Part shown: one piece after another, positions 6,083-17,344 of the stretch
Numbering within the stretch: the first letter of the stretch is position 1
How the letters are laid out: every line of letters begins with the position of its first letter
DNA from: Propionibacteriaceae bacterium
GTDB taxonomy: Bacteria > Actinomycetota > Actinomycetes > Propionibacteriales > Propionibacteriaceae
Length of the DNA stretch: 44,056 bases
Direction of reading: 5' to 3'
NCBI GenBank assembly: GCA_025965155.1
Contig: JAOPXN010000010.1
Location: 1-44,056 of the forward strand
Position numbers and translations under genes: made by a program
Notes under the pieces: model-generated
Databases searched by the model: none
Told to the model about the DNA's origin: nothing
The model's input: only the letters and a program-made list of their open reading frames with translations

Positions 6083-8707
6083 ATGGCCGCTTCGCTGGAG
6101 CCGGCCGCGCTGCAGAAACGGGCGCAGCAGGACTGCGACCGGGGCAGGTTCGACCTTGCGGAGCGGCGGCTGCGGCACGCCCTGGCCCAGCTGTCGGCGG
6201 CTGACGGCAACGGCACCGACACCTCCTCGACCCGGGTCCGGGTCCTGGTCACCCTCTCCACGGTCGAGGTGGAGCTCTACGGTCAGCAGCACGGCCGGTC
6301 GTCACTGGACGAGGCGCACCGGATCGCCGCCGAGACCGCCGCGCCGGAGCTCGGGTTCGCCGTCCACAACGCCTCCGCGCTGCGCTCGCTCCGCTTCGGT
6401 GACACCGACGAGGCGCTGCGGCAGTTCAGCGTGGCGGACACGTTGGCCGACGGGGCGACCGTGCCCGAACGCTGCACGCTGCTGCTGAACCGCGGCAACG
6501 TGTACCTGCAGCGGCTTGAGCTGGGCGACGCCCGTCGGGACCTGCAGCGGTGTATCACGCTGGCCGATGAGGAAATCGGGTCCTCCCCCGAGCTGGCAAC
6601 CCACGCGTTCATGGCGCGGCACAACCTGGGTTGGCTGGAGTTCCTGGCCGGCAACCTGCCGGCGGCGCTACGGCTGATGGACGAGGCGGCGGCTCAGCCG
6701 GCCGACGCCTCGCTCGCGATCTCGGCCCTCGACAAGGCCCGGGTGCTGATCGAGGCCGGGCTCAGCGATGCCGCCGACCGGGCGCTGGCCGACGCGGCTG
6801 CCCAGTTCCGGCGAGGCAGGCTGCACCAGGAGCTGGCCGAGACCGAGCTGGCCCGGGCAGAGTGCGCCGTGCTGAGCAGCAACCTGGCTGCGGCCCGCAT
6901 CCTGGCTCGGTCGGCCCGCGACCGGTTCCGCCGACGCGGCAACGAGCGGTGGTCCCAGATGGCCGAGCTCGCCCTGCTGGCCACCGACCTGGCCGCCGGC
7001 GAACGCGCCAGTGGGCTGATCCGACCGGCCACCCGGCTTGCCGAGGACTTCGCCGCCCAGCAGCTGGACGCGCACGCTCGGACCGCCGAGCTGCTGGCCT
7101 GCAGCGCCCTGCTCCGCGCCGGACGCACCGAGGAGGCCGAGGCCCGGATGGCTCGGCTGGGCCCGATCCGGCTGAGCGATCCGCTGGCCGTGGTGCTGCA
7201 GCATCGTGCAGTCACCGCGTCGCTGTTCGAGGCGCTCGGCCGGCACCGGGAGGCGACCCGGCAGGTCCGGATCGGCCTGGACGAGCTGGCCCGGCACCAG
7301 GCCAAGTTCGGCAGCATCGACCTGCAGACCGCCGGCGCCATCCACGGCCGCGAGCTGGTCGCGCTGGACCTGGACCTGGCGTTCAGCGACCCCACCCCGG
7401 CCCGCGTCTTCAACGCGATCGAGCGTGGCCGCGCCGTCTCCCGCCGGCTGAACGCCGTCACGCCACGCACCGACGAGGCGTCGGACCTGCTCGCCGAGCT
7501 GCGGCAGCTGACCGAGATGACCACCGCGATGACCGGTGATCCGGATGCAGCTGCGGCGCTGGCCACAGTGCGGGGCCGGATCGGCGAGCTGTACCGCGAG
7601 CTGAGCGCGGTGTCCTGGCGTGCCGTCGGCGCCGGCGACGTGATCCGTCCGGCATCGATGGCCCGGGTAGCGGCGGCCGCCACCGAGCACGGGACGACCC
7701 TGGTCTCGTTCAGCCAGCACCGGTCCCGCTGGTCGGCGGTGCTGCTCGGCGACGGGCGTCCGCGGATCCTCGGGCTGCCGGGCGACGACCGCATTCTTGA
7801 GCTGGTACGACGCTCCCAGGCCGACCTCAACGTGCTCGCCTACCCGCTGCTGCCGGAGCCGGTGCGGCGCAGCGCGAGGGCCTCGCTACGGCGCTGCCTG
7901 GAACAGATCGACCGGTGGCTGATCGCTCCGCTGCAGCTGCCCGACACCCCGTTGGCAATCGTGCCCACGGGACCGATCGCCACGCTGGCGTGGAACTGTC
8001 TGCCGAGTCTGCGAGGTCGCCCAGTGCAGGTCTCGCCGACGGCGACGTCGTGGTTGTCGGGTGCCGAGGCGGTCGACACAACGGGCACCGTCAGCGTGGA
8101 GGTCTTCGCCGGACCGGGCCTGGACTTCGCACCCCGCGAGGCGACCGGTGTCGCGGAGGTATGGAACACCAGCCGCCGGGACCGGGCCGGCCTGACCTCG
8201 CGAAGCACGGCATCGACTCCCGGAGGCACCGCGCCGGCGGATCGGCTGCACCTACGCTCGGCGGCGAGCCGGGCGGAGCTGAGCCGGGCCTTGGCCGAGG
8301 CGACGGTGGTGCACGTCGCCGCGCACGGCGCGCACATCCCACAGAACCCGATGTTCTCCTCGCTCCAGCTAGCCGACGGGGCACTGTTCGCCTACGAGCT
8401 GGCCGAGAAACAGGTGGCTCCGCACGTCGTGCTGTCGGCCTGCGAGCTCGGTCAGGCGACGCTACGTACCGGGGATGAGGCGCTCGGGCTGACCCGGGTA
8501 CTGCTCCAGCTCGGGACCCAGTGCGTCGTGGCAGGGGTGTCCCAGGTGGACGACGATGCGGCCGCGGCGGTGATGGTGGACTATCACCGCCGACTGGCCG
8601 CAGGGGCCGACTCGGCGACCGCACTCGCCGCCGCCACCGAACATGCCGGCGATGTCCCGTTCGTCTGCTTCGGCTCCTCCTGGCGGGCACTGCCGGCTAC
8701 CGGCTAA
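6083..8707 (+). CDS. TPR-CHAT protease (caspase-fold cysteine peptidase)
   Basis: An 874-residue protein. Residues 1 to about 480 are helical repeats of TPR type, for example LLLNRGNVYLQRLELGDARR and the HNLGWLEFLAGNLPAAL segment. Residues of about 540-874 are a CHAT domain with catalytic His748 in VVHVAAHG and Cys787 in VLSACELG, followed by the family pattern GLTRVLLQLGTQCVVAG. CHAT enzymes are clostripain/caspase-like proteases whose TPR part usually senses a partner that unlocks cleavage. Known cases cut gasdermins or Csx30. There is no signal peptide, so it should act in the cytoplasm. It is the last gene of the protease-sigma-adaptor operon, with a 3-base gap to the previous stop. The dyad is intact, so activity is likely; trigger and substrate are unknown. 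Confidence 0.93.
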   Translation: MAASLEPAALQKRAQQDCDRGRFDLAERRLRHALAQLSAADGNGTDTSSTRVRVLVTLSTVEVELYGQQHGRSSLDEAHRIAAETAAPELGFAVHNASALRSLRFGDTDEALRQFSVADTLADGATVPERCTLLLNRGNVYLQRLELGDARRDLQRCITLADEEIGSSPELATHAFMARHNLGWLEFLAGNLPAALRLMDEAAAQPADASLAISALDKARVLIEAGLSDAADRALADAAAQFRRGRLHQELAETELARAECAVLSSNLAAARILARSARDRFRRRGNERWSQMAELALLATDLAAGERASGLIRPATRLAEDFAAQQLDAHARTAELLACSALLRAGRTEEAEARMARLGPIRLSDPLAVVLQHRAVTASLFEALGRHREATRQVRIGLDELARHQAKFGSIDLQTAGAIHGRELVALDLDLAFSDPTPARVFNAIERGRAVSRRLNAVTPRTDEASDLLAELRQLTEMTTAMTGDPDAAAALATVRGRIGELYRELSAVSWRAVGAGDVIRPASMARVAAAATEHGTTLVSFSQHRSRWSAVLLGDGRPRILGLPGDDRILELVRRSQADLNVLAYPLLPEPVRRSARASLRRCLEQIDRWLIAPLQLPDTPLAIVPTGPIATLAWNCLPSLRGRPVQVSPTATSWLSGAEAVDTTGTVSVEVFAGPGLDFAPREATGVAEVWNTSRRDRAGLTSRSTASTPGGTAPADRLHLRSAASRAELSRALAEATVVHVAAHGAHIPQNPMFSSLQLADGALFAYELAEKQVAPHVVLSACELGQATLRTGDEALGLTRVLLQLGTQCVVAGVSQVDDDAAAAVMVDYHRRLAAGADSATALAAATEHAGDVPFVCFGSSWRALPATG

Positions 8708-8752
8708 GGCGGTGAGAACCTGACCTGCCACGCGGGCCGGCGGCTGCGGGTA

Positions 8753-11181
<2,429 letters not shown>

Positions 11182-11241
11182 CCCAGTGGCTGTTCGTCGA
11201 GAGTGAGGGCGGCGCCAGGGCTGCTCTCACGCGATGGTGTT

Positions 11242-11260
11242 GGGACCCTCGTGGGGTCCC
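11242..11260. repeat. Hairpin in the leader between the CorC-type gene and the GNAT gene
   Basis: GGGACCC and GGGTCCC form a 7-bp stem around the 5-base loop TCGTG. It lies in a 257-base divergent intergenic stretch in which I see no gene. It has no T-tract, so it is not a convincing terminator; it could be an operator or a leader structure. Confidence 0.4.
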
Positions 11261-11438
11261 CAGGTCTATGGGCGTCGGCGTCGTCGGCGTCGAGGTCAGA
11301 CGGGGCCCACTGGGCCTCGGGCTGCCCCGAGAATTCGGTACTCACTGCACAAGGGTAGTGAATGCTGCGGGTAGGGGCGAACTCCTGGCCGAGTTGCACC
11401 CGTCGGGCCGGCACGGCCAAGCGAGACTGGAGGACAAC

Positions 11439-12572
11439 ATGACGGCGACCGAAAACGCTCTGCGCTTTCCCGACTGCGTCCCCGCACTGGTAGACACCGA
11501 CCGGGGCATCACCCTGCGCGCGCACGGCGAGTCCGACCTTGACGGTGTGGTCGAGCAGTGCAACGACGCCGCCACTCAGCGGTGGACCACTGTGCCGATC
11601 CGCCCCGGGGGGTACACCCTGACCGACGCCCGCGACTTCGCGCTCCGGTTCGTACCGCAGGCGTGGGAGGCAGGGCGAACCCAGCTGTGGGCGATCGAGG
11701 CACCGGTCGGGTCGGGTCGCCGCTTCTGCGGGTCCATTGACCTTCGGCTGGGCGCCGACAACGAGGCCGAAGTGGGTTTCGGCCTGCACCCGGCCGCCCG
11801 CGGCCGGTCAATCATGAGCACCGCTCTGCGGATGGTGCGCGACCACGCTTTCGACTCGGTCGGTGTGCAGGTGCTCCGATGGCGCGCGCAGGTCGGAAAC
11901 TGGGGGTCGCGGCGGGTGGCGGCTGCGGCCGGCTTCAGGTTCGACGGGACGGTTCGTGGCCTCTTGGTGCACCGCGGCGAACGGCTGGACGGTTGGCTGG
12001 CCACAATGACGGCAGCGGATCCCCGAGCGCCGCTGCCGTGGCTGGAGACTCCGGTGCTGCGGACCGGCGCGCTGACGCTGCGCCCGTTCGCCGACAGCGA
12101 CGTGCGGCGGATCGTCGAAGCCACCATCGATGTCCGCACCAGGCACTGGTTGGTGGCGTTGCCTGAGCCATACGGCTCGGCCGAGGCCCGCGGCTACATC
12201 GACTCGACCCGTGAGCTCGGGGCGCAGTACCGCGGCCTGGCCTGGTGCATCGCCGATCCATCCGACGACCAGTGCCTCGGAGCGATCACGCTCGAAGGCC
12301 TCGGCGGGTACTCCCGGCGGGTCGAGATCGGCTACTGGACCCACCCGGCCGTGCGCGGGCGCGGGGTGATGACCGCAGCGGTCCGTGCGGTGACCCGGTA
12401 CGCGGAGGACAACGAGGTGGCGGACTCGATCCTGATCCGATGCGCGGCCGGCAACGCGGCGTCACGACACGTCGCCGAGTCCGCCGGCTACACCTTCATC
12501 GGCGTCCAGCCGCGCTGCGAGCCGCTCGGCGACGGGTCACTCTCGGACCTGGTCCTTTACACCCGACCCTGA
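11439..12572 (+). CDS. Double-domain GNAT N-acetyltransferase
   Basis: A 377-residue protein made of two related GNAT domains, about 1-190 and 195-377. Each has the RimJ/RimL-like start (TLRAHGESDLDGVVEQ and TLRPFADSDVRRIVEA) and an acetyl-CoA-binding segment (GFGLHPAARGRSIMSTALRM and the IGYWTHPAVRGRGVMTAAV region). The second R-G-R-G-x-M matches the canonical R/Q-x-x-G-x-G/A pyrophosphate loop better than the first, so the C-terminal domain is the likelier catalyst. I chose the ATG at 11439 because GGAGG lies 5-6 bases before it; an open frame extends further upstream but is unlikely to be used. The acceptor is unknown. Confidence 0.88.
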   Translation: MTATENALRFPDCVPALVDTDRGITLRAHGESDLDGVVEQCNDAATQRWTTVPIRPGGYTLTDARDFALRFVPQAWEAGRTQLWAIEAPVGSGRRFCGSIDLRLGADNEAEVGFGLHPAARGRSIMSTALRMVRDHAFDSVGVQVLRWRAQVGNWGSRRVAAAAGFRFDGTVRGLLVHRGERLDGWLATMTAADPRAPLPWLETPVLRTGALTLRPFADSDVRRIVEATIDVRTRHWLVALPEPYGSAEARGYIDSTRELGAQYRGLAWCIADPSDDQCLGAITLEGLGGYSRRVEIGYWTHPAVRGRGVMTAAVRAVTRYAEDNEVADSILIRCAAGNAASRHVAESAGYTFIGVQPRCEPLGDGSLSDLVLYTRP

Positions 12573-12659
12573 CGATGCCGGGTTCGCAGTCCATGAGTTC
12601 CGGGCCACAGACTGCCCAGATCCCTGGGTGCCCGACCACGCCTGTGGGAAGATCGGCGG

Positions 12660-13976
12660 GTGACTTTACGTGTCAGTGTCATCGGCACCAACTACCTCGG
12701 TGCCACCCATGCTGCGGGCATGGCTGAGTTCGGACACCAGGTGATCGGTGTCGACATCGACCCTGACCGGGTCAAGACGCTGAACTCCGGCCGGTCGCAC
12801 ATCTTCGAGGTCGGCCTGGAACCGCTGCTGGAGAAGAACACCTCAAGCGGCCGTCTCAGCTTCACCACCGACTACAGCCAGATTGCGGACTGGGCCGACG
12901 TCCACTTCCTGGCCCTCGGTACGCCGTCCGGGCCCGGCGGTGGCGCCGACCTCGGCCAGCTGCACGCCGCCATCGACACCTTGGCACCGATGTTGACCAA
13001 ACCGACCCTGGTCGTCGGCAAGTCAACTGTTCCGGTGGGGACGGCGCCTGCCCTGCAGGAACGGATCCGTCGGCTGGCACCGGCCGGGGACGGGGTCGAG
13101 GTGGCCTGGAACCCGGAGTTCCTCCGCGAAGCGTTCGCCGTGGAGGACACCCTGCGCCCGGACCGGCTGGTCTTCGGCGTGCAGTCCGAAGCCGCACTCG
13201 AGCTGCTGCAACGGATCTACGCGATCCCACTAAGCGAGAACACCCCGGTTATCACCTGCGACCTGGCCACCGCCGAGCTGATCAAGGCCGCAGCGAACGC
13301 CTTCCTGGCCACCAAGATCAGCTTCATCAACGCGATGGCCCGGATGTGCCAGGCTGCCGGCGGCGACGTCACGTTGTTGGCGGACGCGATCGGCTTCGAC
13401 AAGCGCATCGGCCGGGAGTTCCTCAATGCCGGGCTCGGTTTCGGGGGTGGCTGCCTGCCCAAAGACATCCGCGCGCTCGCTGTCCGGGCCGACGAGCTGG
13501 GCGTCAGTGTGCTCAGCGGCCTGATCGGGAGCGTCGAGGCGATCAACGACGGGCAGCGCCGGGACGTGGCCGAGCTCGCGGTGGAGCAGGCGGGCGGCGA
13601 CGTGCGGGGCAAGCGGATCGCCGTACTCGGTGCTGCGTTCAAGCCGGGCACCGATGACACCCGCAACTCGCCGGCCCTCACCGTGGCAGATCATCTGCAC
13701 GCTCAGGGAGCGGAGGTACGGATCTATGACCCGCAGGCCCGGCTGCCACCACGGGAGGGCTTCACCCAGGTGGCCAGCGTCGACCAGGCGGTGCACGGCG
13801 CCGATGTAGTGCTGCACCTGACCGAATGGCCCGAGTTTCGCTACCTCAATCCGACGCATCTGGCCGGACTGGTGCGCACCAAGATCATCATCGACGGGCG
13901 GCTCAAGCTGCACGCCGCCACCTGGGAACAGGCGGGGTGGAAGGTCGTCCAGATCGGTCGCGCCTCAACCCTCTAG
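12660..13976 (+). CDS. UDP-glucose/GDP-mannose dehydrogenase family protein (UDP-glucose 6-dehydrogenase type)
   Basis: A 438-residue NAD-dependent sugar-nucleotide dehydrogenase with all three domains: an N-terminal Rossmann domain, a central helical domain, and a C-terminal UDP-binding domain containing VAVLGAAFKPGTDDTRNSPA-like sequence near residue 325. The catalytic Cys265 lies in GFGGGCLPKD. The usual GxGYVG dinucleotide loop reads GTNYLG (about residues 9-14), with Asn replacing the second Gly. The product, a UDP-uronic acid in the standard family reaction, would feed cell-wall or capsule polymers. The start is GTG, with GGGAAG a few bases upstream. The gene stands alone, 88 bases after the GNAT gene, and is followed by a strong hairpin. 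Confidence 0.88.
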   Translation: MTLRVSVIGTNYLGATHAAGMAEFGHQVIGVDIDPDRVKTLNSGRSHIFEVGLEPLLEKNTSSGRLSFTTDYSQIADWADVHFLALGTPSGPGGGADLGQLHAAIDTLAPMLTKPTLVVGKSTVPVGTAPALQERIRRLAPAGDGVEVAWNPEFLREAFAVEDTLRPDRLVFGVQSEAALELLQRIYAIPLSENTPVITCDLATAELIKAAANAFLATKISFINAMARMCQAAGGDVTLLADAIGFDKRIGREFLNAGLGFGGGCLPKDIRALAVRADELGVSVLSGLIGSVEAINDGQRRDVAELAVEQAGGDVRGKRIAVLGAAFKPGTDDTRNSPALTVADHLHAQGAEVRIYDPQARLPPREGFTQVASVDQAVHGADVVLHLTEWPEFRYLNPTHLAGLVRTKIIIDGRLKLHAATWEQAGWKVVQIGRASTL

Positions 13977-13986
13977 CACCCGGTTG

Positions 13987-14032
13987 CTCTCCTTTGGGCC
14001 CCAGCGCGCGGCGCTGGAGCCCAAAGGAAGAG
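13987..14032. terminator. Bidirectional hairpin between ugd-like gene and icd
   Basis: A long, nearly perfect inverted repeat lies between convergent stops. The left arm (13987-14007, CTCTCCTTTGGGCCCCAGCG plus C) pairs with the right arm (14011-14032) around a GCG loop, with one mismatch and one bulge. It has no U-tract, but its position between convergent genes fits a shared terminator. Confidence 0.75.
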
Positions 14033-14048
14033 ACCACGAGGGAAACGA

Positions 14049-15266
14049 CTAGGCGAGCTTGGCCGCCAGGTTCTCGTCCAGCGCCCCGAGGAACTCCTCG
14101 GTGGTCAGGTATCCCTGGTCCGGCCCAACGAGCATGGCCAGGTCCTTGGTCATCTTGCCGGACTCGACGGTCTCGATGCAGACCTGCTCCAGGGTCTCGG
14201 CGAAGGCGGTGACCTCGGGGGTGCCGTCCAGCTTGCCACGGTGCTTCAGTCCACCGGTCCAGGCGAAGATCGAGGCGATCGGGTTGGTGGACGTCGGCTT
14301 GCCCTGCTGGTGCTGGCGGTAGTGCCGGGTGACGGTGCCGTGCGCCGCCTCGGCCTCAACCGTCTTGCCGTCCGGCGTCATCAGCACCGAGGTCATCAGG
14401 CCGAGCGAACCGAAGCCCTGGGCCACCGTGTCGGACTGCACGTCGCCGTCGTAGTTCTTGCAGGCCCAGACGTAGCCGCCCTCCCACTTCATCGCAGCCG
14501 CGACCATGTCGTCGATCAGGCGGTGCTCGTAGGTCAGACCCGCAGCCTCGAAGTCGGCCTTGAACTCGCTCTCGTAGACCTCTTGGAAGATGTCCTTGAA
14601 CTGGCCGTCGTACGCCTTGAGGATGGTGTTCTTGGTGGACAGGTACACCGGGTAGTTGCGCTGCAGGCCGTAAGAGAGGGACGCGTGGGCGAAGTCCTCG
14701 ATGGACTTGTTGAAGTTGTACATACCCATCGCCACGCCACCGTCGGGGCCGTAGTTGGCCACCACATGCTGGATCGGCTCGGAGCCATCCTCCGGGGTGA
14801 AGGTGATGGTCAGCTCACCCGCGCCGGGCACCTTGAAGTTGGTCGCCTTGTACTGGTCACCGTGGGCGTGACGGCCGATGACGATCGGCTTGGTCCAGCC
14901 CGGGACCAGCCGAGGGATGTTGGAGATGATGATCGGTTCGCGGAAGACCACGCCGCCCAGGATGTTGCGGATCGTGCCGTTCGGGGACACCCACATCTTC
15001 TTCAGGCCGAACTCCTCGACCCGCGCCTCGTCGGGCGTGATGGTGGCGCACTTGACGCCCACGCCATGCTTCTTGATGGCATTCGCTGCATCGATCGTGA
15101 CCTGGTCGTCGGTAGCGTCACGGTGCTCGATGCCGAGGTCGTAGTACTCGAGGTTCACGTCGAGGTACGGGTGGATGAGACGGTCCTTGATGAACTGCCA
15201 GATGATGCGGGTCATCTCATCGCCGTCCAGTTCGACGACCGTACCTTCGACCTTAATTTTCGCCAT
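14049..15266 (-). CDS. icd: NADP-dependent isocitrate dehydrogenase (type II, eukaryote-like dimeric form)
   Basis: A 405-residue TCA-cycle enzyme that converts isocitrate to 2-oxoglutarate and CO2 with NADP+. The sequence is of the type II homodimeric class shared with eukaryotes. It begins with [14 protein letters not shown] and has [19 protein letters not shown], the substrate loop [32 protein letters not shown], and the [24 protein letters not shown] metal site. It is not the monomeric ~740-residue enzyme found in many other actinobacteria. A sigma-70-type promoter lies upstream (TTGCTG, 17 bases, TATATC). The ribosome binding site is a weak GGAAGG about 10 bases before the ATG. Confidence 0.97.
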   Translation of the reverse strand: MAKIKVEGTVVELDGDEMTRIIWQFIKDRLIHPYLDVNLEYYDLGIEHRDATDDQVTIDAANAIKKHGVGVKCATITPDEARVEEFGLKKMWVSPNGTIRNILGGVVFREPIIISNIPRLVPGWTKPIVIGRHAHGDQYKATNFKVPGAGELTITFTPEDGSEPIQHVVANYGPDGGVAMGMYNFNKSIEDFAHASLSYGLQRNYPVYLSTKNTILKAYDGQFKDIFQEVYESEFKADFEAAGLTYEHRLIDDMVAAAMKWEGGYVWACKNYDGDVQSDTVAQGFGSLGLMTSVLMTPDGKTVEAEAAHGTVTRHYRQHQQGKPTSTNPIASIFAWTGGLKHRGKLDGTPEVTAFAETLEQVCIETVESGKMTKDLAMLVGPDQGYLTTEEFLGALDENLAAKLA

Positions 15267-15315
15267 CAGCGCGACCTTCCAGATTGGGATCTGCGAGCGG
15301 TTATGTTGACATCAA

Positions 15316-15344
15316 GATATAACAACGCTGCATTGACGCAGCAA
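15316..15344 (-). promoter_or_regulatory. Probable housekeeping promoter of icd
   Basis: On the minus strand TTGCTG (15339-15344) and TATATC (15316-15321) are separated by exactly 17 bases, giving a 5' UTR of about 40-45 bases before icd. The spacer contains the inverted repeat GCTGC/GCAGC, which could bind a regulator. Confidence 0.6.
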
Positions 15345-15400
15345 GGGCCGTGAGGAGTCGGCTCTGCTGCGACACGCCGCCGAGGCCGCGGCGGATGTGC

Positions 15401-16027
15401 CTAGTCGGCGGTTTGGATGATGAGGTCGACACGCTGTTGTGGCTGCTGGGTTCGCTCGTACTCATCCTCACTGGGCATCCAGTCGGTCAGCCAGCGCTCC
15501 AGCATCTCGGGTCCGTCGCGTTCGGTGGCACGCCGCAGCCTGACCTCGGGGGAAGCCTCGACCCAGAGGGTCAGGTCCCACGGCACCTCCAGCCGGACGT
15601 CCGTGGCAGAGACACCCTCGACCACCACCGGGACACCGGTAGGTACCTGCCGCCAGTCAGCCCCACGGTTGGTGGCGAAGTCCCAGCGCTGGTAGTGAGC
15701 CGGCCGGCCGGCGAGCAACGGCTGCCGGATCTGCGCCACGAACCGCTCCCGGTCCCAGCCGGTGAGGTCTGGTCGAGCGAAGTCGTCGATCGAGACCAAC
15801 ACAGCCCGCGGCACGGCGGCGGCGATCTCCTGCGCCAGCGTTGTCTTTCCGGAGGCGCCTTTACCGTCGACGCCGATCCACACGGTCCGAGACAGCGAAG
15901 GCAGCCGGGAGAGCACTGCGGCCACCGCCTCGGACCGCTCGATCCGCACCGGCGATCGGCGAACCTCGGGAACATCCGGGAGCGCCGGACGACCATGGTT
16001 CGCTTGCCCGAGCTCGGGGTACTCCAC
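15401..16027 (-). CDS. Small P-loop kinase-like protein (uridine kinase/AAA type)
   Basis: A 208-residue P-loop NTPase. The Walker A motif GKGASGKTT (Lys61) is followed by VLVSIDDF, a nucleoside-kinase-like Asp pair, and by ERWLTDWMPSEDEY near the C-terminus. These features are typical of uridine-kinase-like proteins in actinobacteria that phosphorylate an unassigned small molecule. I chose the GTG at 16027 because GGAGG lies about 7 bases upstream. A longer reading to an ATG-type start at 16105 has no such site and would run into the promoter region of the transporter operon. It is transcribed divergently from the peptide importer. The precise substrate is unknown. Confidence 0.8.
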   Translation of the reverse strand: MEYPELGQANHGRPALPDVPEVRRSPVRIERSEAVAAVLSRLPSLSRTVWIGVDGKGASGKTTLAQEIAAAVPRAVLVSIDDFARPDLTGWDRERFVAQIRQPLLAGRPAHYQRWDFATNRGADWRQVPTGVPVVVEGVSATDVRLEVPWDLTLWVEASPEVRLRRATERDGPEMLERWLTDWMPSEDEYERTQQPQQRVDLIIQTAD

Positions 16028-16095
16028 CCGGCTTCCTCCGTGTTTCGGTAGCGTTTCAACGTCGCGAATGATTGATAACGATCGTCTGGAAGCAG

Positions 16096-16107
16096 TAGTG
16101 CACACTA
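16096..16107. promoter_or_regulatory. Candidate operator in the kinase/ABC importer divergent region
   Basis: TAGTG-CA-CACTA is a 5-2-5 inverted repeat in the 177-base region between the divergent starts at 16027 and 16205. The palindrome ACGATCGT (16079-16086) lies nearby. Either could bind a regulator of the importer, but no regulator gene is adjacent, so this is only a candidate. Confidence 0.35.
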
Positions 16108-16204
16108 ATGAACAGGGTTAGTCTCCTCCCTACGATCATTTCAGCACTGTGACCTCTCAACTTATGAGCCCTGATCCTGACGGATACCCAGCACCAGGAG
16201 CACC

Positions 16205-17344
16205 ATGGCAGTAGCAACAACTACCGGAGCCACGCAGCGACGCTCGGCCCGTACCGACCCGACAAGCGTGGCCGTGCTCGTGCGCAAGCTCCGGCGCAGC
16301 TATCTGCTTCAACGGGTTCTGCGGGCCATCTTCGTGATTTACATCGTGGCCACCGGCGTCTTCTTCATGGTTCGACTGCTGCCGGGCAACCCGGTCGACG
16401 TCTACATCAACACCCAGATCGCGCAGTACGGCAAGTCGTATGAGACCGCCGCAGCCGAGGCCGCCGCCCTGTTCAGCTTTGACCCGGGCACACCGCTGTG
16501 GCGCCAGTACGTCGACTACCTGGCCGGCATCGTGCAGGGCGACTTCGGGATGTCGATCCTCTCCCCCGGCACCTCGGTCCTGGAGAAGATCGCCCTCCAC
16601 CTGCCCTGGACCCTGTTCAGCGTCGGTCTCGCCCTGATCATCTCCGTCAGCATCGGTCTGCTGCTCGGCATGGTGATGGCGTACCGTCGCGGAGGTTTCG
16701 TCGACCACTTCGTCTCCACCGTCGGCAGCGCCTTCCATGCCATCCCGAACTACCTGCTGGCCATCATGATTGTGGTGATCTTCGCGGTCCAGCTGGGCTG
16801 GATCAACTTCACCCAGATGCGCGGACACAGCTCACCCGGAGTGCAGCCGGAGTTCAGCTTCGCCTTCCTGTCCGACACTCTGTACCACGCCACGCTGCCC
16901 ATGATCACCTACATCCTCACCACGGTGGGCACCTGGGCCCTGGTGATGAAGTCTTCCACCACCCAGACGCTCGGCGAGGACTACGTCACCGTGGCCCGCG
17001 CCCGTGGGCTCTCCGACACCCGCATCCGCACCCAGTACGTCGGTCGCAACGCGGTGCTGCCGCTGGTGGCCCAGATCGCCACCCAGGCAGGCTTCGTGGT
17101 CGGCGGCGCGATCTTTGTGGAGAAGACCTTCGCCTACGACGGCATCGGCATCACCTTGTTCGAGTCGATCAGCGCCCGGGACTACCCGGTGATCCAGGGC
17201 ATCCTGCTCGTCATCACCATCACCGTCGTGTTCGCCAACCTGCTTGCGGACCTCATCTACAGCCTGCTCGATCCGCGGATCCGGACCGGCGACCAGGACC
17301 AAGCCGCCAGTGCCGGCGTCACTACCGCAGGAGCTGATGCCTGA
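16205..17344 (+). CDS. Peptide/nickel-type ABC transporter permease, DppB-like
   Basis: A 379-residue inner-membrane permease with about six transmembrane segments. It has the DppB/OppB-type beginning (LLQRVLRAIFVIYIVATGVF, then a FxVRLLPGNPVD segment) and a BPD_transp_1 domain. The EAA loop that contacts the ATPases reads EDYVTVARARGLSDTRI (about residue 258). CCAGGAGCACC precedes the ATG. It is the first gene of a six-gene importer operon: permease, permease, ATPase, ATPase, small membrane protein, binding protein. Its stop overlaps the next start as TGATG. Confidence 0.94.
   Translation: MAVATTTGATQRRSARTDPTSVAVLVRKLRRSYLLQRVLRAIFVIYIVATGVFFMVRLLPGNPVDVYINTQIAQYGKSYETAAAEAAALFSFDPGTPLWRQYVDYLAGIVQGDFGMSILSPGTSVLEKIALHLPWTLFSVGLALIISVSIGLLLGMVMAYRRGGFVDHFVSTVGSAFHAIPNYLLAIMIVVIFAVQLGWINFTQMRGHSSPGVQPEFSFAFLSDTLYHATLPMITYILTTVGTWALVMKSSTTQTLGEDYVTVARARGLSDTRIRTQYVGRNAVLPLVAQIATQAGFVVGGAIFVEKTFAYDGIGITLFESISARDYPVIQGILLVITITVVFANLLADLIYSLLDPRIRTGDQDQAASAGVTTAGADA

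Noticed and set aside
3343-8707. The protease-sigma-CHAT operon as part of a phage, integrative element or CRISPR locus
   Set aside because: There is no integrase, attachment repeat, tRNA, repeat-spacer array or cas gene nearby, and base composition looks like that of the flanks by eye.
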